A stretch of 64,000 bases of DNA from Bacteroides neonati (GTDB lineage Bacteria > Bacteroidota > Bacteroidia > Bacteroidales > Bacteroidaceae). This document shows positions 24,103-32,306 of the stretch, piece after piece. The stretch is taken from contig NZ_HG726023.1 in NCBI RefSeq assembly GCF_000499785.1, forward strand, positions 2,534 to 66,533, given 5' to 3'. The notes beneath the pieces were generated by a model. The model was not told the origin of the DNA. It saw only the letters and a list, made by a program, of their open reading frames with translations, and ran no database searches. The position numbers and the translations under genes were made by a program. How positions within the stretch are numbered: position 1 is the stretch's first letter; every line of letters begins with the position of its first letter.

Positions 24103-25344
24103 TTATTTATATAAATAATAACGCTTTGATAATCGCTTGAACGAATCTACATCTTTGTACCAATAGTCACGAACGTCCTCCCATCGGTTTCGTTGGGCAA
24201 AGCGTTCGCGTATCTGATTGGAACCACTTACTTTGTCGAACATGGAGAACCGTCCTTTATCTGCATGATCGAACACGGCTCTATCGGGATATAGAGCGGC
24301 TACTTCCTGCATTACCAAGAACTGAATTTCACTTAAGCGTGCCTGCTTCATATCGGTAATGTGTACTTGTACGCCTTGTAAGAGTTCACCTTGTCCTACA
24401 GAATAGAATGGTTTAAGATACATGGGTCTGAAGATAACACCTGGCGTATGGAGCTGGTTCAAGGCATTGGCCAGCTTTTCGGCTTCTATCCATGGGGCAG
24501 CAAACATTTGAAAAGGGATGGTATAACCTACACCTATAGACATATAGCCCAACTCGCCCAGGATACCCGAAACCGGATAAAACACTGCCGAGTGAGGATG
24601 CGGGATATGGGGAGATGATGGCACCCATTGTAGTCCAGTCGCTGTATAGTCCATTTTGCGTTTCCAACCTTTCATCTTCACCACTTGCAGGCGGCAGGGT
24701 TCTCCGGCCAACATCCGTTCGCCGTTTAACAGAAGTGCTAACTCGCCACAAGTGAGGCCGTAAAGATACGGGATTTTAAATTGACTGACAAATGAAATAT
24801 ACTTATCCTCCGTTAGATTACCTTCTACTTTGAGCCCACCTACCGGATTAGGACGATCCAATACGATAAACTCTTTCCCATTTTCGGCAGCAGCCTCCAT
24901 GGCTACTCCCATAGTGCTGATGTAGGTAAATGAGCGACAGCCGATGTCTTGAATGTCATACACCAATACGTCGATATCTTTCAGCATCTCCGGTGTAGGC
25001 TTGCGTGTTTTGCCATAGAGTGAATATACCGGTAGTCCCGTGGCCGAATCGGTCGAGCTGTCTACCTTATCGCCTGCATGTACGTCACCGCGTACTCCGT
25101 GTTCAGGACCGTAGAGTGCTACCAAATTCACATTGGGTGCTTCGTGCAGTATGTCGATCGTTGAGCGTAAGTGGTTGTCTACTCCGGTAGGGTTGGTGAT
25201 GAGCCCGACACGCTTGCCTTCCAGGCATTTGAAATTCTGTTCTTTTAGTACTTCAATACCTGTTTTAATTCTGATCTTCTGCGCCTGCATGTGGGTGGCA
25301 AAGAGGCAGGCAAGAGTGAGTAATAAAACTGTTATCTTTTTCAT
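24103..25344 (-). CDS. NamZ-type exo-N-acetylmuramidase (DUF1343)
   Basis: This 413-residue exported protein has a signal peptide at 1-21 (ending HMQAQ). DUF1343 motifs include GKRVGLITNPTGVD, LYGPEHGVRGDVHAGD, YDIQDIGCRSFTYISTMG, VLDRPNPVGG and SIGVGYTIPFQ. The founding member, NamZ of Bacillus subtilis, removes MurNAc from the non-reducing ends of peptidoglycan strands. Here it would release MurNAc in the periplasm for MurT. It lies between the AmpG-type importer and the lactate oxidase genes (gaps 6 and 39 bp). A paralogue is encoded at 36885-38051. Confidence 0.9.
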   Translation of the reverse strand: MKKITVLLLTLACLFATHMQAQKIRIKTGIEVLKEQNFKCLEGKRVGLITNPTGVDNHLRSTIDILHEAPNVNLVALYGPEHGVRGDVHAGDKVDSSTDSATGLPVYSLYGKTRKPTPEMLKDIDVLVYDIQDIGCRSFTYISTMGVAMEAAAENGKEFIVLDRPNPVGGLKVEGNLTEDKYISFVSQFKIPYLYGLTCGELALLLNGERMLAGEPCRLQVVKMKGWKRKMDYTATGLQWVPSSPHIPHPHSAVFYPVSGILGELGYMSIGVGYTIPFQMFAAPWIEAEKLANALNQLHTPGVIFRPMYLKPFYSVGQGELLQGVQVHITDMKQARLSEIQFLVMQEVAALYPDRAVFDHADKGRFSMFDKVSGSNQIRERFAQRNRWEDVRDYWYKDVDSFKRLSKRYYLYK

Positions 25345-25350
25345 AATGGA

Positions 25351-26640
25351 TTATTTCGTTGAGTCTTCGGTTTTCTTTCCGTAATTCGGATCAATTTTAA
25401 TAAATGCACAAACGGTAATGGTCGCAACGCAGCATATCATCACCCAAATAAAGAAGTTTTCGTATCCTATTTGTTCCTGCAACCATCCTGCAGCCATTCC
25501 GGGCAACATCATTCCCAATGCCATAAATGCTGTGCAAATGGCATAATGAGCTGTTTTGTGTTCACCATCCGAATAGTATATCAAGTAAAGCATATAGGCC
25601 GTGAAGCCGAATCCATAACCAAATTGCTCAATAAAGACACAGATGTTGATAATTACAAAGTCTTGCGGTTGGAAATAACCTAGGTATACAAAGGTGATGC
25701 AAGTCAGCGAGATACTCCAAGCCATTGGCCAGAGCCACTTTTGCAGTCCTCCACGAGCGGCACAGATACCCCCTATGATACCCCCGAGCGTTAGACCGAT
25801 AATACCGATCGTTCCATACACAAAGCCTACTTCGGCAGTAGTCAATCCTAAACCGCCTTTTTCCAAAGGATCGAGCAAGAATGGGTTAATGAGCTTGACC
25901 AGTTGTGCTTCGGGGAAACGATAGAATAGCATGAAAAGTATGGCTACGAACGCTTGTTTCTTACGGAAGAAAGAGGCAAAGGTGGCAAAGAATTCGCTGA
26001 AAATATTTCGGGCATTTACTTCACCTGCCGCTGGGCGGTCGGAGCTTGGACTCGGCAAAATAAAGCTATGATAGAGGTAAAAAGCAATAAATGCTCCTGC
26101 TAAAATATAGAACGTAATACTCCATGCCATAGCAATACTGGAGGTACGCTTCTCTAACTCTCCCGCCAATACAACGAGCAACCCTTGACCTGCAATTGTA
26201 GCAATGCGGTAAAAGGTGCTTCGGATACCTACATACAGCGCTTGATCTTTGACATTGAGAGCGAGCATATAGAATCCGTCGGCTGCAATATCGTGTGTGG
26301 CAGAGCTAAAGGCTACCAGCCAGAAGATAGCGAGTGTTGTTTGAAAGAAATTAGACATGGGAATGGTAAAAGCGATACCGGCCAATCCTGCCCCTACAAA
26401 GAGTTGCATGGTGATTACCCACCAACGCTTTGTTTTCAGCAGATCGACAAACGGGCTCCAAAAGGGTTTAATCACCCACGGTAGATATAACCACGAGGTA
26501 TACAGAGCAATGTCGGTATTTGAAATACCTAAATTCTTGTACATGATGACGGAGATCGTCATCACGGCTACGTAGGGTAGCCCCTGCGCAAAATAAAGAG
26601 TGGGTATCCAGGCCCAAGGAGATTTTATTTGGTTTTTCAT
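25351..26640 (-). CDS. AmpG-like MFS muropeptide permease
   Basis: This 429-residue major facilitator protein has twelve hydrophobic segments. The N-terminal LYFAQGLPYVAVMTISVIMY and SWLYLPWVIKPFWSPFVDLL are characteristic of AmpG, which imports GlcNAc-anhydroMurNAc muropeptides in Gram-negatives. It is followed six bases later by the NamZ-type gene and preceded by the SpoIID-like gene. The locus context strongly favours a peptidoglycan fragment as cargo, though which fragment is not shown. Confidence 0.83.
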   Translation of the reverse strand: MKNQIKSPWAWIPTLYFAQGLPYVAVMTISVIMYKNLGISNTDIALYTSWLYLPWVIKPFWSPFVDLLKTKRWWVITMQLFVGAGLAGIAFTIPMSNFFQTTLAIFWLVAFSSATHDIAADGFYMLALNVKDQALYVGIRSTFYRIATIAGQGLLVVLAGELEKRTSSIAMAWSITFYILAGAFIAFYLYHSFILPSPSSDRPAAGEVNARNIFSEFFATFASFFRKKQAFVAILFMLFYRFPEAQLVKLINPFLLDPLEKGGLGLTTAEVGFVYGTIGIIGLTLGGIIGGICAARGGLQKWLWPMAWSISLTCITFVYLGYFQPQDFVIINICVFIEQFGYGFGFTAYMLYLIYYSDGEHKTAHYAICTAFMALGMMLPGMAAGWLQEQIGYENFFIWVMICCVATITVCAFIKIDPNYGKKTEDSTK

Positions 26641-26667
26641 GATCGTAACGTTGGTATAGTGTTTTCG

Positions 26668-27987
26668 TTAATATAGTTTATCGATTGTTGCACCCAGATA
26701 ATAATGCAATAGTATTTCGTCGTATGCATAGCCTTGTTCGCCCATAACGGCAGCTCCTATTTGGCAAAGACCTACGCCATGTCCCCATCCGGCGCCGGTG
26801 ATGACAAAGGTACCGGGTATTCCTTTTTTCAAGTCTCTTTTGTCGATAACGAATGCCGAACTGTATAGGTGTGAGGTGGATAAGGTGCGACGAATCTCCA
26901 ACTCTTTGCCAATGGTCAGGGTACGTTTGGTGCCAACTATCTTTAATTTAATCAGTCTGCCCGATACTCCGCGTTCTATCGGAATAAGATCAATAATGTC
27001 TCCATAATCGATGCCCGAACGTTCGAAGATCAACTTCGATAGCTCTTCCTGTGTGTAGCTTATTTGCCACCGATAGAAATCGGTTGTTTCCTGATCGTAG
27101 TTATTCAGAACCTGAGCCAGTACTCGTTTGTCTGTTGTGTTACAGAAAGCGTCGGGCGACGAGCGTATCCATTGTTCTGCTTCACTTTCCAGACGTAGAT
27201 CGGGCAATTCAGTCACCGTCTTACTATCCCGCTGCTTCTGAAGGTACGAATGTGAGCGATTGTCCCAGCACGAGGCAAACTCTTCAAACGCTCCTCCGCA
27301 ACATTTAGAGAAACGTGCATCGCATACGTTGCCTCCGCTCATCAATACCTCTCCCCGGGTGGCGGAGGTTGCTGCTGCCGCAAGTGGGGTAGAGGCTCTC
27401 GTAATACCTTGGTAGCGCTGGCAGTGATCATCGGCACAGACATTGAAGTGAGTATGTGCATCGCATTCGTACCATTTGATAAACTCCGACTCCGAATGAC
27501 TAACGGTGGCTGAAGAATCTGCCGCAGGTACGTGATTGGCTTGTTCGACTACCTTCAACTTATCGAGCAGCCAGCTGCGTGATATCACCGCGTGTGCTTT
27601 GAGCAACTCCAAAGATGCTTTCGCACTCATCTCTGAAGAAATGACGCTGGTCAGGTAATCCTCTACACCTATTACATTGATTCCGGTTAGCTTTCCGTGC
27701 TCTACGATGCATTTGAACGAGCCCAGAAAACGTTGATTCTCTTTGCGCTCCCAATGAAAATTGATACCGATGGTTACGTCTGTCAGTTCAAAGCAGGAGG
27801 TGGCGTAGTCAACAGGGGTAAAGAGTAACTCTTTGTAATGTTGCCCGTTCCACAAGATGAGTCCCTGATCATATTTCACCACTTGTGGTCCGCTTACCTC
27901 TTTACCACCGAAGTGATAAGGAGCAAGTAAAACGAATGTTATCTGCGGCTCAAAGAGAATGCCGACTTGTACTTGAGGTTCGTTCAT
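26668..27987 (-). CDS. SpoIID/LytB-domain protein without signal peptide
   Basis: In this 439-residue protein the SpoIID domain starts around residue 100, with GVEDYLTSVISSEMSAKASLELLKAHAVISRSW (110-142). Glu119 aligns with the catalytic glutamate of SpoIID lytic transglycosylases. C-terminal GAGWGHGVGLCQIGA is another family hallmark. There is no signal peptide or membrane helix: the N-terminus is MNEPQVQVGILFEP. Cytoplasmic action on imported muropeptides would explain this. The start is supported by a three-base gap from the DUF4922 gene. Confidence 0.82.
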   Translation of the reverse strand: MNEPQVQVGILFEPQITFVLLAPYHFGGKEVSGPQVVKYDQGLILWNGQHYKELLFTPVDYATSCFELTDVTIGINFHWERKENQRFLGSFKCIVEHGKLTGINVIGVEDYLTSVISSEMSAKASLELLKAHAVISRSWLLDKLKVVEQANHVPAADSSATVSHSESEFIKWYECDAHTHFNVCADDHCQRYQGITRASTPLAAAATSATRGEVLMSGGNVCDARFSKCCGGAFEEFASCWDNRSHSYLQKQRDSKTVTELPDLRLESEAEQWIRSSPDAFCNTTDKRVLAQVLNNYDQETTDFYRWQISYTQEELSKLIFERSGIDYGDIIDLIPIERGVSGRLIKLKIVGTKRTLTIGKELEIRRTLSTSHLYSSAFVIDKRDLKKGIPGTFVITGAGWGHGVGLCQIGAAVMGEQGYAYDEILLHYYLGATIDKLY

Positions 27988-27990
27988 GGT

Positions 27991-28941
27991 TTATTGTTTT
28001 ATGCGTTCGATTAATGATTCAAGCGCTTCGGCCGACAGGCATACTTCGGTTAATATATTGGCTATGTCGGTTGCTGTTATTTTCTCGAAATCGGCTTCGC
28101 GCGGCATGATAAATACACCACCCATATCTACCGAAGCCGGGCTGATTAGCATATTCGCCTCACCTTCGGCTGTATAGCACGATGGTCGGTGTAGGCTACG
28201 AGGAAATACGCAGACAACGTACGTTCCGCTATCTTGGTTTTGCTCTCCGTTTGTTTCGAACCATGCCAGAACATTCATCATCGGTTCTTCTTGGTCTGCC
28301 TGTTGGTCAAGTGCATTGTAGATGCGATGAAACAGTTCAACAGCCTCTTCTTTGTGCCTGCTTTCGATGACGAGCGTATGGCGTGGAGCATCATTCAACA
28401 GCCAGAGTGTTGCTTCTCCTTGCGTGACAATCCTCTTTTCTCTCCGGGTTTTCCATTGTTGTTCAATGGGTAAGAATCCTTTGTTACCCGCTTGAAAATG
28501 GGCATGATCGGGTGCTGATGCTCCGCATTTTGGTCCGTTGTAAAAGATCACAAAGTCAGGAAGCGTGGCTGCGAGATCGAGCATATCGCCTATTCGCATC
28601 AGGATGCGTTGATCTACATGCGCTTTCTCGGGAATTGTAAGGTGCCGTGGAAAGATGGGAAACGGATTGACCAATAAGGTATATCGTTCACCAAAAGGAA
28701 TGCCCTTTTGCTCTGCCGGTAAATGAGCCGGACAGAGAAAGCACTTGCGTTCCTGTATCGACTTACTATCTACCTTGGCAGCCGAAGAAACGATGCGTGC
28801 GGGGTTGAACTGCACCTTGTAACCGATACCGTTAACGATCAGCTCTTTCACTCTTACCTGTTCCAGAGCCGCATAATTGTTTTTTGCCAGCATCCAGGTG
28901 TCGAGTTGATCATTGAATAGGTTTTGTATTGTATTTCTCAT
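27991..28941 (-). CDS. DUF4922 protein, GalT/HIT-type nucleotidyltransferase fold
   Basis: This 316-residue protein has a zinc-type CFLCPAH (67-73), then FPRHLTIP and the active-site-like APDHAHFQAG (144-152) with His146, His148 and Gln150. This is the HxHxQ form of the GalT/Ap4A phosphorylase/VTC2 branch of the HIT superfamily. Such enzymes transfer nucleotides to or from sugar phosphates. The substrate is unknown. Its neighbours are the signal-less SpoIID protein (3 bp) and a glycosyltransferase (8 bp), so it may act on a muramyl or glucosaminyl phosphate. Confidence 0.78.
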   Translation of the reverse strand: MRNTIQNLFNDQLDTWMLAKNNYAALEQVRVKELIVNGIGYKVQFNPARIVSSAAKVDSKSIQERKCFLCPAHLPAEQKGIPFGERYTLLVNPFPIFPRHLTIPEKAHVDQRILMRIGDMLDLAATLPDFVIFYNGPKCGASAPDHAHFQAGNKGFLPIEQQWKTRREKRIVTQGEATLWLLNDAPRHTLVIESRHKEEAVELFHRIYNALDQQADQEEPMMNVLAWFETNGEQNQDSGTYVVCVFPRSLHRPSCYTAEGEANMLISPASVDMGGVFIMPREADFEKITATDIANILTEVCLSAEALESLIERIKQ

Positions 28942-28949
28942 GATGATCC

Positions 28950-30407
28950 TTACTTATTCATTGCAATACGAGCTTGCAGCTCCCAAGTGCGGATACGATC
29001 TTTGTATAGGTTGTGTCCGTTCATTTTTACGATGTCGAGCGAAGCATCCGAGTTGTCATCCCAGCGGCGGCAGAGGTAGACCACTTCGTATACGCGTCCT
29101 ATCTGGTAGTGACGCGAGAAGTTCAGTCCCAATGCATAATCTTCGCCATAACTCGTGTTCGGTACTTTTATAGCGCGCAATACCGGTGTATAGAATGCAC
29201 GCGGAGCACCCAGACCATTGATGCGTAATGCATTGTTGCGACCATTTTCGGGTGTCCACTCTTTATGATCGATAATGCCGGGAGCAATCATATTCATATC
29301 GAAGTCGGTCATCATATAGGTGCCCACTACCATGGCGCAATTTTGTTCGTAGAAAGCCCGAACCATGATTTGAAGTGTTTGTTCGTGTGCATACACATCG
29401 TCACTATCAAGTTGTACGGCAAATTTTCCACATTTAGGATGATGCACACCTACGTTCCAGCATCCACCAATACCCAGATCGTTGCGCTCGGGAAGCAGGT
29501 GAATCAGTCGCTCATCTTCCTTGAACTCATCAATGGCTTCGGTAGTACCATCGGTCGAATGATTATCAATGATGATGAGGTTGAACTTAAAGTCTGTCTT
29601 TTGAGCCAATACCGATCGAATAGCATCGCGAATGGTACGGATGCGGTTGCGTACGGGGATGATAACCGAAGCTTCGTACTCAAAGTTATCTGCTGCAAAC
29701 TCTATCTTTTTGAATTTTGGCGGCAGGTAGCCTCCAATCTCTTTCAAGTGTTCGGTACAAGCTGCTTCCATTTCTATTTGCCGGTTCCGATTCTTCGGAT
29801 CTACATAGTCGAATATTTTCTCACCACTTTTGCGGGTATCGTTCTCGACTTCACTGTATAAGTATTCATTGATGTGTACCAACGGATACTTTTGAGACAG
29901 TTTCAACCGCAGGTCATACAATCCGGCGTAATCGTAATCGACTTTCATTCGTCCGGCAGATTCTTTGAACGCTTGGGCATTGAATAATAATACCGATCCA
30001 AAATTAAAGTCGTCTCGTAAGCTCCCTGCCTGATAGTCGATAACAGGAGCATTCTTCCGTTCGTTGCCTATTACTTGATAATGATCGGCATATACCATCC
30101 CTGCACCACTATCTTCGGCAATGTGTACCATGCGCTCAAGAGCGAATAAGCCTAACTCCAACGTAGTCTCTTTGGTATAAATCAATGTGTATGCTGCATC
30201 CGATCGGGTTGCAATTTCACACATGGCTGCACTATTTGCAAAGAAATCGACCGATAGTAGTTCGCAGCCCGGTAAAGGTTGGTCTGTTGGGTTGGCACTT
30301 ATCAGATAGATCGTTTTTACGAGTCCGGTTGCTTGAAGTCCTTGTACGGTCTTTTCGGCTTGTGCTGCTCCCGCAAAAGGGATAAAGCAGTTGATGGTTG
30401 TCTTCAT
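28950..30407 (-). CDS. Tandem GT-A glycosyltransferase, family 2
   Basis: This 485-residue protein has two GT-A-like halves. The N-terminal half (about 1-215) lacks an obvious DxD. The C-terminal half (about 245-440) has ASVIIPVRNRIRTIRDAIRS, IIIDNHSTDGTTEAI and the metal-binding LDSDD. No transmembrane segments or signal peptide are visible, so it is cytosolic. It is embedded in the peptidoglycan-salvage operon between DUF4922 and the phosphoesterase/PQQ gene. The acceptor is unknown. It may use a nucleotide sugar made by the DUF4922 enzyme. Confidence 0.8.
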   Translation of the reverse strand: MKTTINCFIPFAGAAQAEKTVQGLQATGLVKTIYLISANPTDQPLPGCELLSVDFFANSAAMCEIATRSDAAYTLIYTKETTLELGLFALERMVHIAEDSGAGMVYADHYQVIGNERKNAPVIDYQAGSLRDDFNFGSVLLFNAQAFKESAGRMKVDYDYAGLYDLRLKLSQKYPLVHINEYLYSEVENDTRKSGEKIFDYVDPKNRNRQIEMEAACTEHLKEIGGYLPPKFKKIEFAADNFEYEASVIIPVRNRIRTIRDAIRSVLAQKTDFKFNLIIIDNHSTDGTTEAIDEFKEDERLIHLLPERNDLGIGGCWNVGVHHPKCGKFAVQLDSDDVYAHEQTLQIMVRAFYEQNCAMVVGTYMMTDFDMNMIAPGIIDHKEWTPENGRNNALRINGLGAPRAFYTPVLRAIKVPNTSYGEDYALGLNFSRHYQIGRVYEVVYLCRRWDDNSDASLDIVKMNGHNLYKDRIRTWELQARIAMNK

Positions 30408-30415
30408 ATTGTTTT

Positions 30416-32296
30416 TTAATTAGATTGTTTCTTTGTTTTTTTACTCCATTTCAATAATCCTGTTTCACCACCGGTAGCGGTGAAGAGCACACTTCGATCT
30501 CCTATCGGAAGCACTGTGTTAATCAACGAGTTTCCCACTTTATGTTTCCATAGCACCTTTCCTGTCGACGGATTGAGTGCAAAGATAAGACCTCCTTTCG
30601 TACTCCCATATACAATGCCCTCTTTTTCTACTTGCATGGAAGGGGCATGCTCATAACCAAACCCTACGTTCGATGCCCATACTTGTTGAGGGGTGTTACC
30701 GTGGGTGGAAAAGCAAACGATGCTATCGCCCATTGTTTTGCTGTACAACCGTTCTTTATCTTCCGAAAGGCCGATTGTTTCGCGTACTTTCGATTGATAA
30801 GTGCGCCATACGGTGGTACCTTTCTCCAGATCGATTGCTGTCAGAGCACGTTCGGGATCAGTGATAAATACTTTTCCATGGGCTGCTACCGGCCATACGG
30901 CAGCAGGAGAGAAGTGCATCCGCGTTAGTCCGCCGTTCCATTTCCACCGTTCTTTCCCGGTATGCTTGTCGAGCGCATAGAGTGTGTTATCCCATGCACC
31001 AAAAATGACTTTGTCGCCTTCGATAAGCGGTAATGTCTCGATGTACCCTTTCACTCCATTGTAGCTCCAAACAAGTTCTCCGTTTTTGATTCGAATGGCT
31101 CGGAATGTATGATCACTTGCACCTACATACGCAATGCCTTTTTCTATTCTTACGGCACCTAATACCGGCTCGGCGGCTTCTATTTTCCAGCAAAGCTTTC
31201 CGGTTTTTGCGTCAAGGCCATATATGTTTTTGTCTGCCGATCCGAAGACAACCCTGCCGTTTGCTACGGCAGGTGTACCGACAATTCGATTACCACTGCG
31301 GAAACTCCACAGTTTTTTGCCTTCTTTGAGGCTGTAAGCGGTGAGAAAGCCTAAGTCATCGGTCACAAACACTTGATTCTTATATACGGCAGGCGAACTA
31401 TAGATGCCTGCTCCGGTTTGTATCAGCCATCGTTCTTTCACTTGCGGATACGTTTGATTGACCGAGAAGTCGGGGTATTTATCAGTGGCTCCCTGTTCCG
31501 TATAATAAGACTTCGTCAGCGAGAGTGCCGTCCACTGTTGAGGCTTTTCACCTATCTTCTGTTCAAAGACGTATAGCGAATCGGGTGTTACCTGATAGAT
31601 ACTGTATCCACCTACTGAATCCTTACCCCGAAGGTTCGAGCGATTGAGAATACCCGGAATACCGTCATACCTTAGTGCCCGATTCGAGTGATAATGTCCG
31701 CCCAGAAAGGCGCGTATGTTATACGGGCGTACAGCATCTGTTACATCGTACCAATTATCTACATCCCCCTTTTGCAAGGGATAGTGTGTGACGAGAAAAA
31801 CCGGTTTTTCTTTCCCCACCTTCATTAATTCCTCTTTCATCCAGGTGATATCCTGCGGCGCTACATGTCCGTCTGCCATGCGCATCAGCGGGCCGGTATT
31901 AAAGCCGAGAAACAGAAAGCCTTTGTGCTCGAACTTGAAACGTTCGCTTCCGAAGATGTGTCCGAAGTCGGTGACTCCACTCTCACTCCATTTGGTTTCA
32001 TGATTGCCCGGAATGATGTAGTATTTCACCCGAAGTTGGTCGAGTAACTGTTTGGTGCGCAATAAAGAAGCACGGTCGCCCTCCTCGGTTACATCGCCCG
32101 AGATGAGCACAAAATCAAGATCGGGTGTCTCATTAAGCTGGTTGACTGTTCGTTCCAGATCCTCGGCAGCAGTCGTTCGTTCGGTGACGTGAAGATCGGT
32201 CAGCAAAGCAAAACGAAATCGCTCCCCAACTTGTGCGTAGAGTGTTACGTAACAAATGAGTAGCCAGATCATGCAACTATTTCTTTTTCTGTTCAT
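30416..32296 (-). CDS. Metallophosphoesterase fused to PQQ-type beta propeller
   Basis: This 626-residue exported protein has a signal segment at about 8-22. The calcineurin-like phosphoesterase (about 27-260) has all metal motifs: DLH (34-36), GDVTEEGD (67-74), GNHE (97-100), THYPL and GGHYHSN. From about 300 onwards repeated blades (VANGRVVFGSADKNIYGLDA and similar) form a PQQ/WD-like propeller. No PQQ dehydrogenase active site was recognised, so the propeller is probably structural or ligand-binding. In this operon it might remove phosphate groups from wall fragments. That role is inference. Confidence 0.83.
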   Translation of the reverse strand: MNRKRNSCMIWLLICYVTLYAQVGERFRFALLTDLHVTERTTAAEDLERTVNQLNETPDLDFVLISGDVTEEGDRASLLRTKQLLDQLRVKYYIIPGNHETKWSESGVTDFGHIFGSERFKFEHKGFLFLGFNTGPLMRMADGHVAPQDITWMKEELMKVGKEKPVFLVTHYPLQKGDVDNWYDVTDAVRPYNIRAFLGGHYHSNRALRYDGIPGILNRSNLRGKDSVGGYSIYQVTPDSLYVFEQKIGEKPQQWTALSLTKSYYTEQGATDKYPDFSVNQTYPQVKERWLIQTGAGIYSSPAVYKNQVFVTDDLGFLTAYSLKEGKKLWSFRSGNRIVGTPAVANGRVVFGSADKNIYGLDAKTGKLCWKIEAAEPVLGAVRIEKGIAYVGASDHTFRAIRIKNGELVWSYNGVKGYIETLPLIEGDKVIFGAWDNTLYALDKHTGKERWKWNGGLTRMHFSPAAVWPVAAHGKVFITDPERALTAIDLEKGTTVWRTYQSKVRETIGLSEDKERLYSKTMGDSIVCFSTHGNTPQQVWASNVGFGYEHAPSMQVEKEGIVYGSTKGGLIFALNPSTGKVLWKHKVGNSLINTVLPIGDRSVLFTATGGETGLLKWSKKTKKQSN

Positions 32297-32306
32297 CGGT
32301 TTGCTA

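Noticed and set aside
29265-29861. 198-residue open frame on the plus strand
   Set aside because: It is antisense to the glycosyltransferase gene, whose GT-A motifs are clear.
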